Source: Xiphias gladius (Eukaryota; Chordata; Actinopteri; Istiophoriformes; Xiphiidae). Taken from it: a stretch of DNA of 64,000 nt. Positions 43,539-61,440 of this stretch are shown one piece after another. Location: positions 21,070,910-21,134,909 of the forward strand of contig NC_053418.1 of assembly GCF_016859285.1 (NCBI RefSeq), written 5' to 3'. The position numbers and the translations under genes are program-made. The notes beneath the pieces were generated by a model, which worked only from the letters and a program-made list of their open reading frames with translations, searched no databases and was not told where the DNA came from. How positions within the stretch are numbered: the stretch's first letter is position 1; every line of letters begins with the position of its first letter.

Positions 43539-44084
43539 ACAGTACATTTGGTTGTACGTTACAGTTTGTGAACACAATGCAAACAATTTTTTAAACATTG
43601 CAATTATTGTGTCTTCCAATATGGAGGGAAAAAGTGGGCAGTCCAAACATCATGCTGTAGGTCTCTGTTACAATGAAATGTCTGTCAGCCTCATTGTCCA
43701 AATGATACTATAAATGTATAGTTAAATGTTTTCATTTATGAGAGCTTAAATGGTGTTTTGCTTGAGTCAAGCTTGTATCGATAATATTGGTTGTGTTGTT
43801 AATGTTTTATAATAAGAAAGCGTTGGTGATATACTCTTCTTATTAATGAAGCAACTAAAATAAAATAAACACTCAATTCTGATAAGAGATGCAAGTCACA
43901 AAAATATCAAAGACTTACAGCATCAATAAACACGCAATCTCAAAATATCAGAGCATTGATTTAGCAAATTATCAGTACAATACGCTTAAGGAGCAAATAG
44001 GACCCTCAACAGACAGTGTCATTTCGTAGTTAACTGAAAGTTATTGAGACTTTTCAGGACGGTAAAGTGTATATATCACTGGGT

Positions 44085-48372
<4,288 letters not shown>

Positions 48373-48472
48373 CTTGCTCCCAGTCGCCTGACCTGACTGT
48401 CAGAATGAAATCTAAAATGAACTTCTGAATTTAAAAGCTGAGAGGGAAGTTTCTAAATCAACACCCACCGGT

Positions 48473-48527
48473 GAGGAGGAGGTACCGGAGGAGGAGGAGG
48501 AGGAGGAGGAGGAGGAGGAGGAGGGAG
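48473..48527 (+). repeat. (GGA)n tract upstream of hpd
   Basis: A run of GGA triplets with one ACC interruption, 100-155 bases upstream of the hpd start codon. On the hpd strand it is a TCC polypyrimidine tract, in the probable core promoter or 5' UTR. Confidence 0.85.
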
Positions 48528-48529
48528 AG

Positions 48530-50740
48530 TACTGATGCTTGGTGAACTTTCGCTGTTATACAATGATTACCTGGGAAAACATGTCGACATACCACAGGTC
48601 TCATCGTCACAAAACTCACTGTAAGTTTGACGTTACAGGCAATGATGCTTACAATAAATGTCATAGAAGTATATCCGCCTAGAGAAGTGGGGCAGATTTT
48701 ATTTTGCAAATTAAAAAAAAGAGTAACAACAGTGAATTATTTTTAACGGCTTCCCTGCTTCATAATGCATCATAAATAATCAAATTTAGTTATGAATAAA
48801 TCCAGACTTTTTACTGCAAAGGGACAAAGAAAATTGTTTGTCCAAAGGGGGTTTAGAATTACAGCGGCATTTTTCTAGAAGAACTAGAAAGCCCATATGT
48901 TAGCGTTTAGTAGCGAGAGGAGGCTCACTCATGCAGGACTCTCATTGGCTCAGTGGGGTTGAGCGGAGTGAACCCTCGTGCATCTTGAAATGCCCCCATC
49001 CCATCAATCTTCCTCAAAATCTTTCTGTAGTATTATGTAATTTTGTTTACTCCACTTAAAAAGACTATTCTTGGGGAAAAAAATGCAAACTTATCCAGTG
49101 ACACTGTTGTAAAAATGTGATTCGGCCATAGAAACATGATAGGAAAGCTATCAAAAATAAAACTGATCAATAAGTACTCTGTTTGGGGGAGACTACAGCG
49201 GGGGCTAAAACGATGTAACCCCACATTTGCAAAGAAGATGCAGTGTAAATGTGATCAAATAGATTTATGACTACAGCTTCTACCTGTAGTGTTATAGCTG
49301 TTTAATTTGGGTTATATCTTTCTTTCATGTCTCAAAATATCTGAAAGCCACATATAGTACCGATGCCGTGTACCTGTACTGTCAATTACAGTTTCTTCCC
49401 TTTAGTTCTCTGCGATAAAACCCCAACAATTTAGTGAATTTTGAAATTCTATAACTGTGTAATGTAGGATAGTCCACGCTGACTGATTACTTCAAACTGC
49501 TCCTGAACCACAATCCAAGCAGGAAAACAATTTTTTTCCTCAGTCTCAACACCAGACAATAAAACGCCCTTAACCTAAAAGAATCCTGCAACAAATCCGA
49601 CAGACTCAATCACAGGTTTGGGAGAGCCTGTTATTTCACTCCCAAACACTGAAAACAATCAAACTGTCCAGATTGTGACCCCAAAACACACACACAAAAA
49701 AAATAGTAGATAAGTTGAGTTTTCTGCAAGAACATACCATTCATCGATTATCTCTGCACTAAACTTTAACTTCATGGTGCGAGGAAACAATCAGAACAAC
49801 CTTCAAGCCATCTGAGCGAAAGCTGCACTAAATATGTGCACAGACACAAGGACACACGGATCCCCACTGTGACCTCCTGCAATAACCCCCTGTATAACAC
49901 ACACTACCGAGAACCACCCCTGACCTACAGACTCAGAGATAATATCTTTATTATTTTCCACCTAGAGTCATTATTTTATGCGATTACTTGATTATTTGAT
50001 TGTAATAATTAGATCAATATTAGGTTTGCCTTTGTCATGTCTGGTATAATTTTTGCTTCTCTTGCAACTTTGAGAGGCTCAAGGTACAGTCTATCGACAT
50101 CTTTATGAAAGCTATTCTTGATAGATATTTAGAACAGCCTTACTTTAGTATTACAGGTTTCTTAGTTGTGTGTTACAGCTCCGCGCTCCAGCAGCAGCTC
50201 ACTAATGAGAATCTTCGAGCCCACCCCTCCGAGCTCCCACTGTGACTGTCCCTAGGGATCTTTGTTTTTCATGCTGTTACCAGGAGGATCGCTGTTGTCA
50301 CCGGATACAACTACACACATGAAGACAGAGGAATACACCGTACTGGATAAAACAATTACATATGTTTTTCATAACTACAGCTGTTGGATAATTTAATAGC
50401 GTGATATGGGAGGTGTAGTTGTAGTTTAAGTGCCACTGGACCGAGTTACGCTTCCACTACACTTAGGTTCTGCTTTAGCAAACAGAAGCACTTATTCCAA
50501 GTTTTTAATGGTCTCATCTACTTGGAAATGCTGAATGTTGATAGATTTGATCATTTAACTGGTTTAACTTGCATTGCTGATGCACCATAGTGTTTTTAAA
50601 GATTTCCTCATACATCACACTGCATTACACTAAACTGTAGGCCTAAATCCCCTGATGTTCAATCTCTCTAAGGACAGACACCGCAGTCAGTTAGGTCCTT
50701 CCCACGCCAGCAATCCTCACATAATTGTAGTGGCTCCGTT
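48530..50740. other. gene-free stretch between hpd and the 50.8 kb ORF
   Basis: No recognisable exon. PSMD9, which follows HPD in human, is not seen. Contains the hpd upstream region and the probable promoter of the plus-strand gene at 50772. Confidence 0.45.
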
Positions 50741-50771
50741 CTAGGTACAGCTGTTAAGACGAGAAATAGAA

Positions 50772-51674
50772 ATGAGTGAATTATCCTCGGAAACAAACCC
50801 ACAGATACTGGTGACCGGTGAACAGCAGGAGCAACAGCGGGGCACTGACGCTGCTACAGTGGAAGAGCAGATCTCCTCTGTCAGTCTGGATGATGAATGT
50901 CTGGAGGACGGCGCTGCTGCAGAAAAGGAGACACAGGCAAAGATGCAGTCTGTTTTCCAACAGGTACGTAACCAGATCAGATCACAAGCGGGTATGAAGG
51001 CTCCAAAGAGCAGCATACTTCAGCTAGTGCAGAGAGTCAAGAACAGAGAAATGGAGATGGCGCAGGTGAACAGTGAACTGGAGGGCAAGGATGTCAACAG
51101 TGAAGAGGAGAGACAAGAAGAGATGTCGACAGATGAGTGCAAAGGTGAGATGGATCTAAAGGCGGAGGACTTGTGTGCAATTTTTGAAGAAAAGCTTGAG
51201 GCTAGTAAAAAAGCCTTAAGGAGTGATTTTGAGGACCAGATTTCTCAGGTGCGTAAAGAAATGCAGGCCTACACTGACAAGGCTCTGAAAGACTTGGAGT
51301 GTAAGCTGCAGAGCTGGCAGTCCCACATTCTGCAACAGACCCATCCCAAAGCACAACAAGAGAGCAAAGGTCCAGACAAGAAACAGAAGCCTCCAACAGC
51401 TCCTTCACTGGCGTCCAGAAGAGGGCGAGTCCTGACACGGACCATGACCACCATCATCCCTAAAACATGTGCTCCTGTCATCATCTGCCCACGTGCCAAA
51501 TCAGAAACACTGACCTCCTCGAAGGGTGAAAGCTCTCGACTTCTACTGAGAGATCCAGCACTCTCCTTACCAGGAAATAGGCCTTACCAGAGCCGCAAGC
51601 CGCTCCCCCCCGCTTGCCCTCCACTGCATCAGCGTAAAAAGCCTGTCTGGGCCAAACCTAAACCAGGAAACTGA
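50772..51674 (+). CDS. unrecognised coiled-coil protein, single coding exon
   Basis: A 300-residue intact ORF begins MSELSSETNPQIL and ends KKPVWAKPKPGN. I do not recognise the family. The N-terminus is acidic and Glu/Gln-rich. Residues about 55-180 are charged and heptad-like (QSVFQQVRNQIRSQ, SILQLVQRVKNREMEMAQ, EEKLEASKKALRSDFEDQ, KALKDLECKLQSW), suggesting coiled coil. The last 100 residues are basic and Pro/Ser-rich, without a membrane segment or signal peptide. An in-frame stop lies 30 bases before the ATG. CTAG just there could also be an acceptor for an upstream non-coding exon. A donor-like CAG/GTACGT occurs inside the ORF at 50961-50966. AATAAA at 51848 lies 175 bases after the stop. 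Length, composition and the 3' signal favour a real gene. Confidence 0.65.
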   Translation: MSELSSETNPQILVTGEQQEQQRGTDAATVEEQISSVSLDDECLEDGAAAEKETQAKMQSVFQQVRNQIRSQAGMKAPKSSILQLVQRVKNREMEMAQVNSELEGKDVNSEEERQEEMSTDECKGEMDLKAEDLCAIFEEKLEASKKALRSDFEDQISQVRKEMQAYTDKALKDLECKLQSWQSHILQQTHPKAQQESKGPDKKQKPPTAPSLASRRGRVLTRTMTTIIPKTCAPVIICPRAKSETLTSSKGESSRLLLRDPALSLPGNRPYQSRKPLPPACPPLHQRKKPVWAKPKPGN

Positions 51675-51847
51675 CTCAACTTGGGAGACAGAGGAAATCT
51701 TGATCATTTATGCAACTGACCTGATAACAAACAAGGATCATCAGATGAAAAATGCCACATATATAAAGAGAAACTCTGTTATTGCTTATTACCTATGATC
51801 ATTATTGTGCTTGCTAGTTTGAAATTTGTATTCATAGTTGAAAAAAT

Positions 51848-51853
51848 AATAAA
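51848..51853 (+). terminator. polyadenylation signal AATAAA, 50.8 kb gene
   Basis: Canonical hexamer, followed by TCTTGTGACAGCTTG, a plausible GU-rich downstream element. Confidence 0.55.
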
Positions 51854-54800
51854 GCATCTTGTGACAGCTTGAAAAGAGATTTTACCTTCACTTCAATGCA
51901 GTCAATGTGTTTTCATGGTATTATTTAGTCAAGTGAACATTTCTGCTTTTACAGAAAAGTAACTTACAAGTGAGGGACAATGCTAAAGCTTCAGTACAGT
52001 AGGAGATGTTGGAGTAAGTCCCAAGTATTAGATCCGTTCAAAAGACAAAGTGCAAGGAGATCGGGCAAAGAAGTGCACCAAAAGTGCACATTAAGTGCTA
52101 GTTTGGCATGTTAGGATGTTAGAGTGATGACTTCAGATAAGCTCAGCTGGGGGTCAGTATTCCCCAGGCCTCAACCGAGACAGTAGCTTGATATAAAATC
52201 CAGGCTCTTTAATAGAAAAGTCACATTGAAAAGTAACTGGCCTTTTACAATGACAAGTTTTAAAGGTGGAAGGTTGCTGTTGCTTGCAACAGATGGGGTT
52301 TATTCCTGACAAGGGAGCAGGGGCCACACACTATGACACAAGGTGTACTGTAGGAAAAGCACAGGTTCCTGCTACTGTCCCGGTATTAATCATTTTTGAG
52401 GCTTCTGGTGGTGTTGTGAGTCTTATTACAGTAAACTATCAACACCTGTGATCACGACCACCTATCAGCAGTCTGAGTTAGACATATTAGATATTATATA
52501 TTTTTCCAAAGTTACAAACAGATTCCCTCTCTCTGTTGCTATCCCTCTGCTGCAGCTCAGCAAAAAACACAGTCTGTGGAGGCACACATTTCATTTGTCT
52601 AATCACGCAGCTGAAAGCCTCACATACGCTCCAGGTAAACTTTTGTGGATTGTGTCTGCCGTCCCTTACACTGAAATCCCACTAGGGAGGGACTCCTTGC
52701 CACCGGTATGGACAGGAGGAACAATTGCAGTGGCCAATAAGCCTTTTAATGTATATGTGGATATGTCTGTCTGCTTTAAACAAGGGTTGTAACATGTGAA
52801 CCTATCCTTTAATTGCCATCCAATGGAAACTTGTACTCTGTACAGTGTGTGGCCATGAGCAGTTATGGTAATTGTGCAACTTGACCAACAGGTGGCAGCA
52901 GTTCCTCTATATGGGCTCACAAGAATCCCATCCAGATAAATAGGACTTCTGTGCCACCTTTTTTGAGGGAGCGATGAAGCAGTATAACGTGTAGCTGCAG
53001 TGGAGCAAAATAGCTAAACATTTTATTTTAAATTCGTTTTTTGTCCTGTGCAGTCCTCATTTACATTATATGGTGATTATAACGGCTCTTGCCACTGACA
53101 AATCTGTATAATATCAAACTTGAGATGGGACAGTGTAGATTACCTGACCCACGAGGCAAACAATTGGAAGTTAGAGACCAGGAGGAGAGTTAAGCAACCG
53201 CCTCCCCTTCTTAAAATCTGCAGACTGCTGCTGCTCCCCAGTGGCCAAACAGCAGAGGATTGCTCTGTACTGATCAGATTGCAGGAAAGAAGATTTGTAT
53301 ATATGAATGTAAACAAGGCTTCGATGAAAGAGCGATTCCAAACTGCACAAAGCCCTTCTATTCAATTTTCCCATTGATGTGGCCTCATAATGACAGATTC
53401 ACAATTTGCATTTGTTTGACCAAATGACTTTTATTTGTCACCATGATGCTGATTCTACACAGTCTACTCAGGAATTTAAAAATGTAAGCACAGAACTCAC
53501 CCCGTGTGCCGGGGTGGATAGACTAAACTTCCAGCAGTTTTGATATGTGTCCATTTTGTTCCTGCAAAACTTTTATTTGATGCCATAAAATACGTGATCA
53601 TCATCAGCAACATTTCAAAACTGACATCCTACCATATTTATCTCCAAATAGTGCTTGCTCCCTGTTTATGGGTACAGGTATAATTCGTGAGAGAAAGGTA
53701 ACCTGAATCCTGTAGTTTACCTTTGAGTTTACATGTGGAGACCTGAGCACCTGAGTGCTTCCAGCAGCTGAACTGGCACTGGGAGCGGCCAGTGACAGGA
53801 GATGCATTTAGTCCTGAAGCAGGCACAGGAGCAGTGTGCCTCGAGGCGGGCCTTTCACAATGGACGGGATAGAGAAGGATGTGAAGAGGATCTTTGTGTC
53901 TAAGGATGATGAGCCCTGAACAACCATATCCGGAGGGGACGAGAGCCCAGCACATTCAGGTCTGGCCAAGCCACGCTGTCCTCGGAAGCAGCATCTCTCG
54001 CCTAACGATATCCACTAGCAGCTAATTACTATGCACTGTGCAGCAGGACCCTGGTCTTTCCTTCAAATATTCATCATAGATAGAGAGATAGAGAGATATT
54101 TCCACATATGTGACATGTATGTTGGAGGTTTAACCCCAGCCTTTACAGTACAAGCTATATCCTCTTACATATTTTCTCAGCTGAATAAAATCCTCTCATA
54201 CGTCACCCAATCATATCCAGGTAGTGCTGTAACGGGTGGAGTGGACGTGACCCTGAACAATAGCGGAAAACAAAGACGGGGAGGAGGTGCTGGAGGTGGG
54301 GTCCATTTGAAAGCCCTGATTTCCTAATCACCTCTTGAAATGTGCCAAAAGATAATGACATTACCATAAAAACACTGATCTCATGTAAATGGTGTATTTT
54401 TTTTTTTTTTTAGTCCATTGTTCTGAGGGCCTGGACAATCACAGTGAGAGGCCACTTCCAGGCCACACTAGACAGATTACTGAGACAAGCTGATTTCAAT
54501 AGTGATTCCCGAGCAGACATGGTAGCAATTTACAGTCAGCATATGGGGAAGAAGTCAAGCAGGGGGAACCCAGTGTTGATGTGTATTGGACATTCAGGGC
54601 CACTTCTGTGAGCCATGATTAGACATGTAATACCCCATTGTTTGTGAGACCTTATTGATAAAATTGATAGCGATTTGGCTCTCTTTCCAAGGTCTATGGT
54701 GTTCCATTCAACACAATCAGCACAGATTCAGGCAAAGGGAAAAGGATCTGAAGATAAAATAGGCTTTGAATGCAGGTGGGGTGAAAAAAAGAGCTTTAGC

Positions 54801-54914
54801 TTGTTTTCTTTACACCCAGAAGCACAAACTGCAAAAACATTGCAGAACAAACTTTGAGAAACTTGCTCATACTTTTACTCACTTCATTTTTATATTTAAT
54901 ACTTATATTTACAT

Positions 54915-55215
54915 TAGTGCTGAGACTAACAGTCATTTTCATTATCAATTAAAGTGACAATAATTGTCTTGGTTAATTGTTTGGTTTATGAGATGTGGGA
55001 AAATAGTGAAGTGTCCATCATGGTTTTCTTGTCGTCTTGTTTTGTCTGACCAACAGCTGAAAAACCAGAGATATTCAGTTTTACTGTCATAGTCAATTAA
55101 GAAAACCAGCTAATATCCACATTTGAGAGGCTAGAACCAGAGAAATTGGGGCATTTTTACCTTAACAGAAGTTGTTGATATAATTTTCTTTATATTGACA
55201 AATTAATGATTTAAC
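54915..55215 (+). repeat. dispersed repeat family A, copy 3
   Basis: Begins GTGCTGAGACTAACAGTCATTTTC and shares with the 20.5 kb copy CTTGTTTTGTC, ATTCAGTTTTACTGTCAT, AGAGGCTAGAACCAG and GGCATTTTTAC in the same order. It ends with GACAAATTAATGATTTAACTG. Confidence 0.7.
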
Positions 55216-55929
55216 TGGAGTTTTGGCAGTTTGTTTAAACTGATAGATTTGTGACATGTCAGTTTCTGCTGCAGCTAACAGTTTATTACAATATAGGAAA
55301 TGGGTTTTTATTTAGAAGGATCTCACACTTTAGGAGCAGAGGGGAGGGGCTACAGAAGTGAGACAGAAAAGGCAGAAACAAAGAAAATCAGCATTTTTAA
55401 GGTGTGTACACTGTAAACGAATTGAAACCTGGCATTACTGGGAGGGAGCGTCTGTTTTTGACAGAGGTTTCTGCGTCAGGTTGGACCGACATGTTTTGGT
55501 GGATCAAAGGCTCTGCTGTCTAGACTGGTGCTGGGTTCATACTCCAACTCAGACACTTTATGTTATTAACAGTACAGTGTAAGCCTTAATCCTCTGGACA
55601 GTTTCTGGTCACAAAGCTGTCAGTCCCTCAGTGAGCATGAACGGGGCTTAAAAAAAGGCTCCTCATAAAAAATCCCACCTGTTCACCGACTGTATCTTCA
55701 TTTTTCTTCCCCACTTTTCTTCCCAGTTTTCTCTGGGTTTGTTAAGGGGATTGGCATAAAAGCCAGTGATGTGGTGATCCATAAAATGTGTTTAAAATAC
55801 AATTGGCATTTAAACAGTATCAGACTGATGCTCCCTATTAAGCACTTTAAAAAAAAGCTCATTTTTATCAATGCCAGAGGGAGAGTAAACACTATGCTGC
55901 AAAGAAAAGATTCATCCTCCATTATATAC

Positions 55930-56200
55930 TACTTTTATTTATTTAAAGCAATCGTTGGTTATTTTGGGCGATACATTTTTTTTTTTGGGCTTTAGAAGTG
56001 TTGGTAGGCAAATTTGGTTCCATTTGGGGAGAGCAGATCCAGGCTAGCTGTTTCCCTCTGTTTCCAGTCTTTATGCTGAGCTAAGTTAATCACCACTGGC
56101 TCCAGCTTTATATTGACCATACAGATTTGAGAGTGGTATTGATCGTCTTGTGTAACTCTTGGCAGGAGAGTGAATGAACATTCATTTAACTTAAGAAAGG
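55930..56200 (+). repeat. percomorph-type interspersed repeat (family B)
   Basis: Contains CCAGGCTAGCTGTTTCCCTC, TTCCAGTCTTTATGCTGAGC, TAAGTTAATCACC and GAGAGTGGTATTGATCGTC. I know this string, with small changes, as a very common repeat in percomorph genomes. Only one copy is in this window, so the call rests on memory. The class (SINE or DNA element) is not clear from the sequence. Confidence 0.5.
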
Positions 56201-56993
56201 TAAATTTAAAAGTTAATAATTAATAAAAAAGGTTATCACATCTAATTTTAATCACCCTTCTGAACGACTCCTGTTTCGTTATGTGCAATTTATAAATGAA
56301 ACAAAAACATTTTAAAGCCCTGGAAAACTTGGTTTCAAAAAGTATTTCTTATTAAACATTCAACATTGAACATCAAAAGTTGTAATTTAAAAAAAAAAAA
56401 ATATCCAAATAACCAAAACTGTTCAAACTTTGGCAGAAAATTTTGTATTCATTTACAACTCCCATTGCCTATAATAAATATGCTGATTGAGGAAATTTGT
56501 TTTAAGGGCCTTTCAAGAAACAACAGATCATTCGAGAAAAGGGGAGAGGAAGAGAAGAAGAACACACACACGCACACACTCCTGCTCCTGCTACCTAACC
56601 ACCCAACCACACACACACTCTCACACACTGGAACAAATGCAGGACACACTTCAGCACCTTCACCGCTTCCACCAAATCCTCCTTCCTGATTTTTGGGGGG
56701 CTCTGGTACACCCTTTGTGCCCAATATTCACAGGTGAGGTAGACAGGCAGGCAGGGAGAGGGACACCCAAAGGTCCTTTTGATCTGTCAGAGAAAAATTT
56801 CGGGGATGGGTAATAAGTAATGCTCTCACCCTCTCTCCCCCTCCTTCTCCTCCATCGCTCTGTGTTAAATCAATTAATCGATGGATTGATTAGTCGATAG
56901 AATGGAGAGATACTTTCTCTAACTGCATTGTTTGGGATATGTTTCCCTAATGCTGTTTGTTTTTGGAGTGATTATTAGAGAGGGGGGATTGTG

Positions 56994-57113
<120 letters not shown>

Positions 57114-57210
57114 GGTTGGGCAACAGGTGGACGAATGCTCTAGAGAAAGTAGGGTTAGCGTTGACAGGCAGTGGAATTTGTCAGATCTCTGTTTACATGT
57201 GCATATGAAC

Positions 57211-57246
57211 GCACACACACACGCACGCACACACACACACACACAC
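57211..57246 (+). repeat. (AC)n microsatellite
   Basis: AC run with CG interruptions. With the GT run 100 bases upstream it forms an imperfect inverted pair. Confidence 0.85.
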
Positions 57247-59639
57247 GCTATAGAGTGCATTTGTTGCTGCCTGGGTGGGATGGAACAGCAGGGAGATCTG
57301 AGGAGAGGCGAGCAGTTGCGTTTTGGTTCAGAGGTCCCATTTGGGTTTGGCAGCTCACAGTGACGACAACACTCAGGAGCAGGCACCTGTGTGGGCTGCT
57401 TTAATGTGTTTTCGAGTTTAGGGATGCAGATTTATGATGTTACCAGTGAGATTAAAGAAGTCTGGTGACATTCTGTGTTTTTCTTATTGCCAGCAATAAG
57501 AGTAAAACCAACAATCAGTTGATCCTAGTGACAGGTCTGTGTATCCACAGCCTGATATATGTTATTCCTCTGTGCCATAGAGCTCCATTGTTGTCCAAAA
57601 ACTATTAAAAACAAATCAACCAGCCCCACTGGTGCACTGGCTGACATGGGGGCTGGGCATGGTAGTTTATTTTAAATTAATCCCAAATATGTCCTGCTAC
57701 TCTAAATACCCACTAGAACACCAGATGTGTATTATTTTGCAGCTGAAAATAGTTCCTAACAGATACATCCCTTTCCTGGTAACACTTTTTAAAAACTACA
57801 GCGCCCTTCTGTTTTAGGAAACCATTTTGCCCATTTCAAAAATCTATCTGTGACCTGTTTTCAAAGGTTTACATCTTCAGTCGGAACAACTGGGTTTGAG
57901 ATTAGGAGCCAAAGACAGTTTGTTGACAATAACAAAAATGCAGAAGATATCAAGCCTTATCCTCTAAGATGGAAGCATAGAGCAGCTCAGTTGGTGGCGC
58001 TGAATCATTGTTGCTTACTTTTCATCTAAGTTTTTTTTTTATTTTTTCATTTTGAACCTGAAAATTCTCATTTGATCTTACGTACATAAGCAAAGTGCCA
58101 GACAGTGAAACAAATCCATAATTTTAACGAAACATGAATTAGGAAACGTCCAATAACTTCAAGCTCAGGCATCTCAGATTTATGGGATTAAAATGACTTG
58201 CACAGAGATTGGAATGTAGTACTTCTGAAGTAGAGCGTGCAAAAGGCTGCAAGGCTTGTTTTTTTTTTTTTGACTAAAGGTAGCAGAAAAACTCGAACCA
58301 GCACATCAATGGGAAAATCCATGCTCTACTCTCCCGATAAGGGGGGGGGGGCGATCATTTTAAGGGGCCAGTGGATTACCATGGTTGACCTCCCTCTAAG
58401 AATACTCTGGGAGCACTGCAAAGCCCACACCCAAACATCCATACACACAAACAGGTCACACAGGCCACACATGGACGCAGACTACATTTATGTGCATTTA
58501 GAGACCAACACAACTGTTGTTTTTGTGTTGGCAGTGTCCCCCGTGGACCCCCGGTGCTTTGCTCAGCTGGTATTCTGGATGAGTTATCCCAAAGTGGACT
58601 TGCTGCCTAACAGCATCAGACAAGCTGTCAGCCCAGCTCATCTCAATAACAACAACAAGTCTGGCCAGTCCAGCATGCATGATTGACTCCACCCTGTTTC
58701 CACTGTCTTACTGTCAAATGTGTATCACTTGTTTAGTGTAAAGCTGAATCAGATACATATTGAATTCCTCTGTTATGGTCCTATATTTTTAAATGATGCA
58801 GTAAAAGTCTGGGTTATGGGTTTGATTCCCTGTGTATCCGATATAGGAAACTCAACTGTACTTATAAATCTCCATTTATGAATCATTCCAAATGGCACCT
58901 GACTGAACATATATATAGGATAACTGTGTGTTTAAGCAATTGTGTTTCTGTTTGTGTGTGAGTTGAGACCTCCACATCCATCCCAGTGGCCTTCCTTTGA
59001 TCTGCTCCAAGCTCCTCCACGGTCAAATCTGCACCGTTTTGCCGGGATGGACAATAAGTAACATATGATCTCTCACACACAAAGACGAGATGAATTATGC
59101 GGCTTCACGTTCTCGTCATTTCACACATGTTGTTACTTTAAAAATGTGATGCAAGACAAACTCCTATAGCTGTGATTTTTCCAACAACAAGTCTTCCAAG
59201 CTGAACGACCATATGGGTTGCTTGTCCCTAGCCTCGGATTTGAGGAGCGTACCAGACCTTCGTTGTCATGGTAACATTCATAAACATGCGGTTAAGGTTG
59301 TGGGACGGTCAGGGATAAAAGAAACAGCGTTCACTATTGGTTTCACAGGTGAAATAAGCCGCAGTCTCTTGTGTGAAGGTTTTGTCGGCCCATCCATCCA
59401 GCCCAGCTTCCTCCGAAAGTGTAGACCACATCACCTGACTTCCCCTCTGCTCCCGTCATAATTACTACAGCCGCTAGAGGTCACCTAACAATAAAACGGA
59501 ACTGTGGGTCGTAATAAGCTGTTTGCACAGATGACCTTCGGGGGTTGTTTTTTTTTTTTTTTTTTTTACAAGAGGACAGTCTCGACTTTTCCTAACTACT
59601 TCACCTCATTCCCAAATTCTCTTTTATTCGTCTTCGAGC

Positions 59640-59870
59640 AAAACCTTCTGCTCTGTGTGTCAGAGCATCTGCAGTCAGACGCCCTCCTCCCCGTCACAGC
59701 CCCACCCCTGCCCCGCACCCCAGCAACCGCTCTAACTGCAATCTCTTGTCAGCGGGGACAAATATTGTCTTGTTCGGTGTCCCGACTTCTGCCAGGATTA
59801 GAGCCCCACTTCCCCCCGCCACCGCCGCCATCTCTGAACGGCGATTATGTCCTACAGAGCTCATTACTGT
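59640..59870. other. GC-rich patch with ATGGCGGCGG on minus strand
   Basis: Locally raised GC and CpG. A minus-strand ATGGCGGCGGTGGCGG has the look of a housekeeping first exon, but no continuation could be linked to it. Left as unassigned. Confidence 0.25.
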
Positions 59871-60395
59871 CAACCCAAAGAATCCCTCAGAAGAGTCACT
59901 CATTGGTGATGACCCTATTATTCAGTGAACATGTGGGGCTTGGTTGGCTTTACCTCCTGCGGATAGATGGTCTTTTTGTGGCGGTAAATAACATTGTTTC
60001 ACATGAATTGTAGTTACTGTAAAATGGACTTAACGTGCCTGTTTAACTGCAAGCACATTACTACTAGTGTCTCCTTCTGCTGGTCATAAATAAATACAGT
60101 GTTTCAAATTCAAAAACCTTTGATTGTAACCCACAGGACTGTGTCATCAAAAACTTGAAGGGCCACAGCTGATAGAAGTCACAACTGAGTATCGAATACA
60201 CACTCTCAGGATGGATGTACTTTGCATAATCCAGTTACAGTCTGGATACTGGCTGTGAATCAATAGAGATTAGAGATCTATTAACCTGAAGGTGTAACAC
60301 AAATGCATGCTATTCATAACAAAGACTTAACCTGGTGGAGATACTTAACACTGAAATAACAGGATGTTGTAATGAAACTGATGTGAAACTACAGG

Positions 60396-60401
60396 TTTAT
60401 T
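60396..60401 (-). terminator. polyadenylation signal AATAAA, probable aplnra end
   Basis: Minus-strand AATAAA about 1.04 kb after the aplnra stop codon. The interval has no other recognisable gene and fits a 3' UTR. Confidence 0.45.
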
Positions 60402-61440
60402 GAATGAGTTTCAAAATACCCCCTTTTTTGTTCAAATATTTACATTTGGCATTAGTATTTTCTTTACTTTCTCCTCTCCACCTTTAAAATCACGTTCTCA
60501 AAGCAAAAGCATAACTTTGGTTTGCACTCACTCTTACACACACTCTCAATGAATCTAAGAGATCTAGTTCATAGAACACTTTAATACAGTAGTTAGTTAC
60601 AGTGATGTCAAAATAATAAAACATATACATCAAACTGGAACATTTATAAAGTTCCTTTGTCCCTCTTTAGTGCTGTGGCTACACTGTGAAACCCCTCCAC
60701 CCCACCCCACCCTGTTCCTGTTCAACCAACATTTGTCAACTGCCATCTGCCTGTCTGCCCCCGTCTCCTCTCCACAAACTATATAATTAAGCCGCAACAC
60801 CTTTTCTCCTCTTACGCCCCCCCCCACCCCACCCCCCTGGCCCTCCCACAGCCCAGACTTCTACCTTCACAAACAAAAAGCTTGTAAGAGGACACTGCTC
60901 TGATTGATTTCCCTGCTCGCACATTTTTTTAAACAAGTGCTTCTAAAACAAAACAGCAATAGTTCTGAAAAAAAAAAATTTGCTATGGTATGAAAATACT
61001 GTACAGCTTTATGGTTCTTCCAGTGTAAACAGATTCCATGCAAATCGATACACACTTCCTAAAATCGGCATGTGATTTTAAGATCAGAATTCTGCCCCCT
61101 TTTGTGACACAAATGAGAACTTTTGCAGAGCAGGACAAAAGAAAAAAGAAATAAAATAGACTTTTTCTCTGAGAATTTGAGGAACAAAGCAGCTAAGGAG
61201 CTCAGCCAGCTGGCTCCAGCTTCCCAAGTCCACACAACAAACAGAGCATCGACGCCACCCACTGTAGAACAGGAGGAACATGTAATGGATGTCATGACTG
61301 TGAGCAGTGACAATTCAAAGTTCATCATCTCATCTTACCAGCTTTGAACAATGGACACGTAAAGTCTGTATTTTTACAAGTGTTCCAGTGGTGGCAGCTG
61401 GCACCGTCCCGCAGCACCGCTCCACCTTTCCTTTTACCCT

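Noticed and set aside
56860-56900. Palindrome-like ATTAATCGATGGATTGATTAGTCGAT as a possible regulatory site
   Set aside because: It resembles the arm of repeat family A, so a repeat remnant is the simpler reading.
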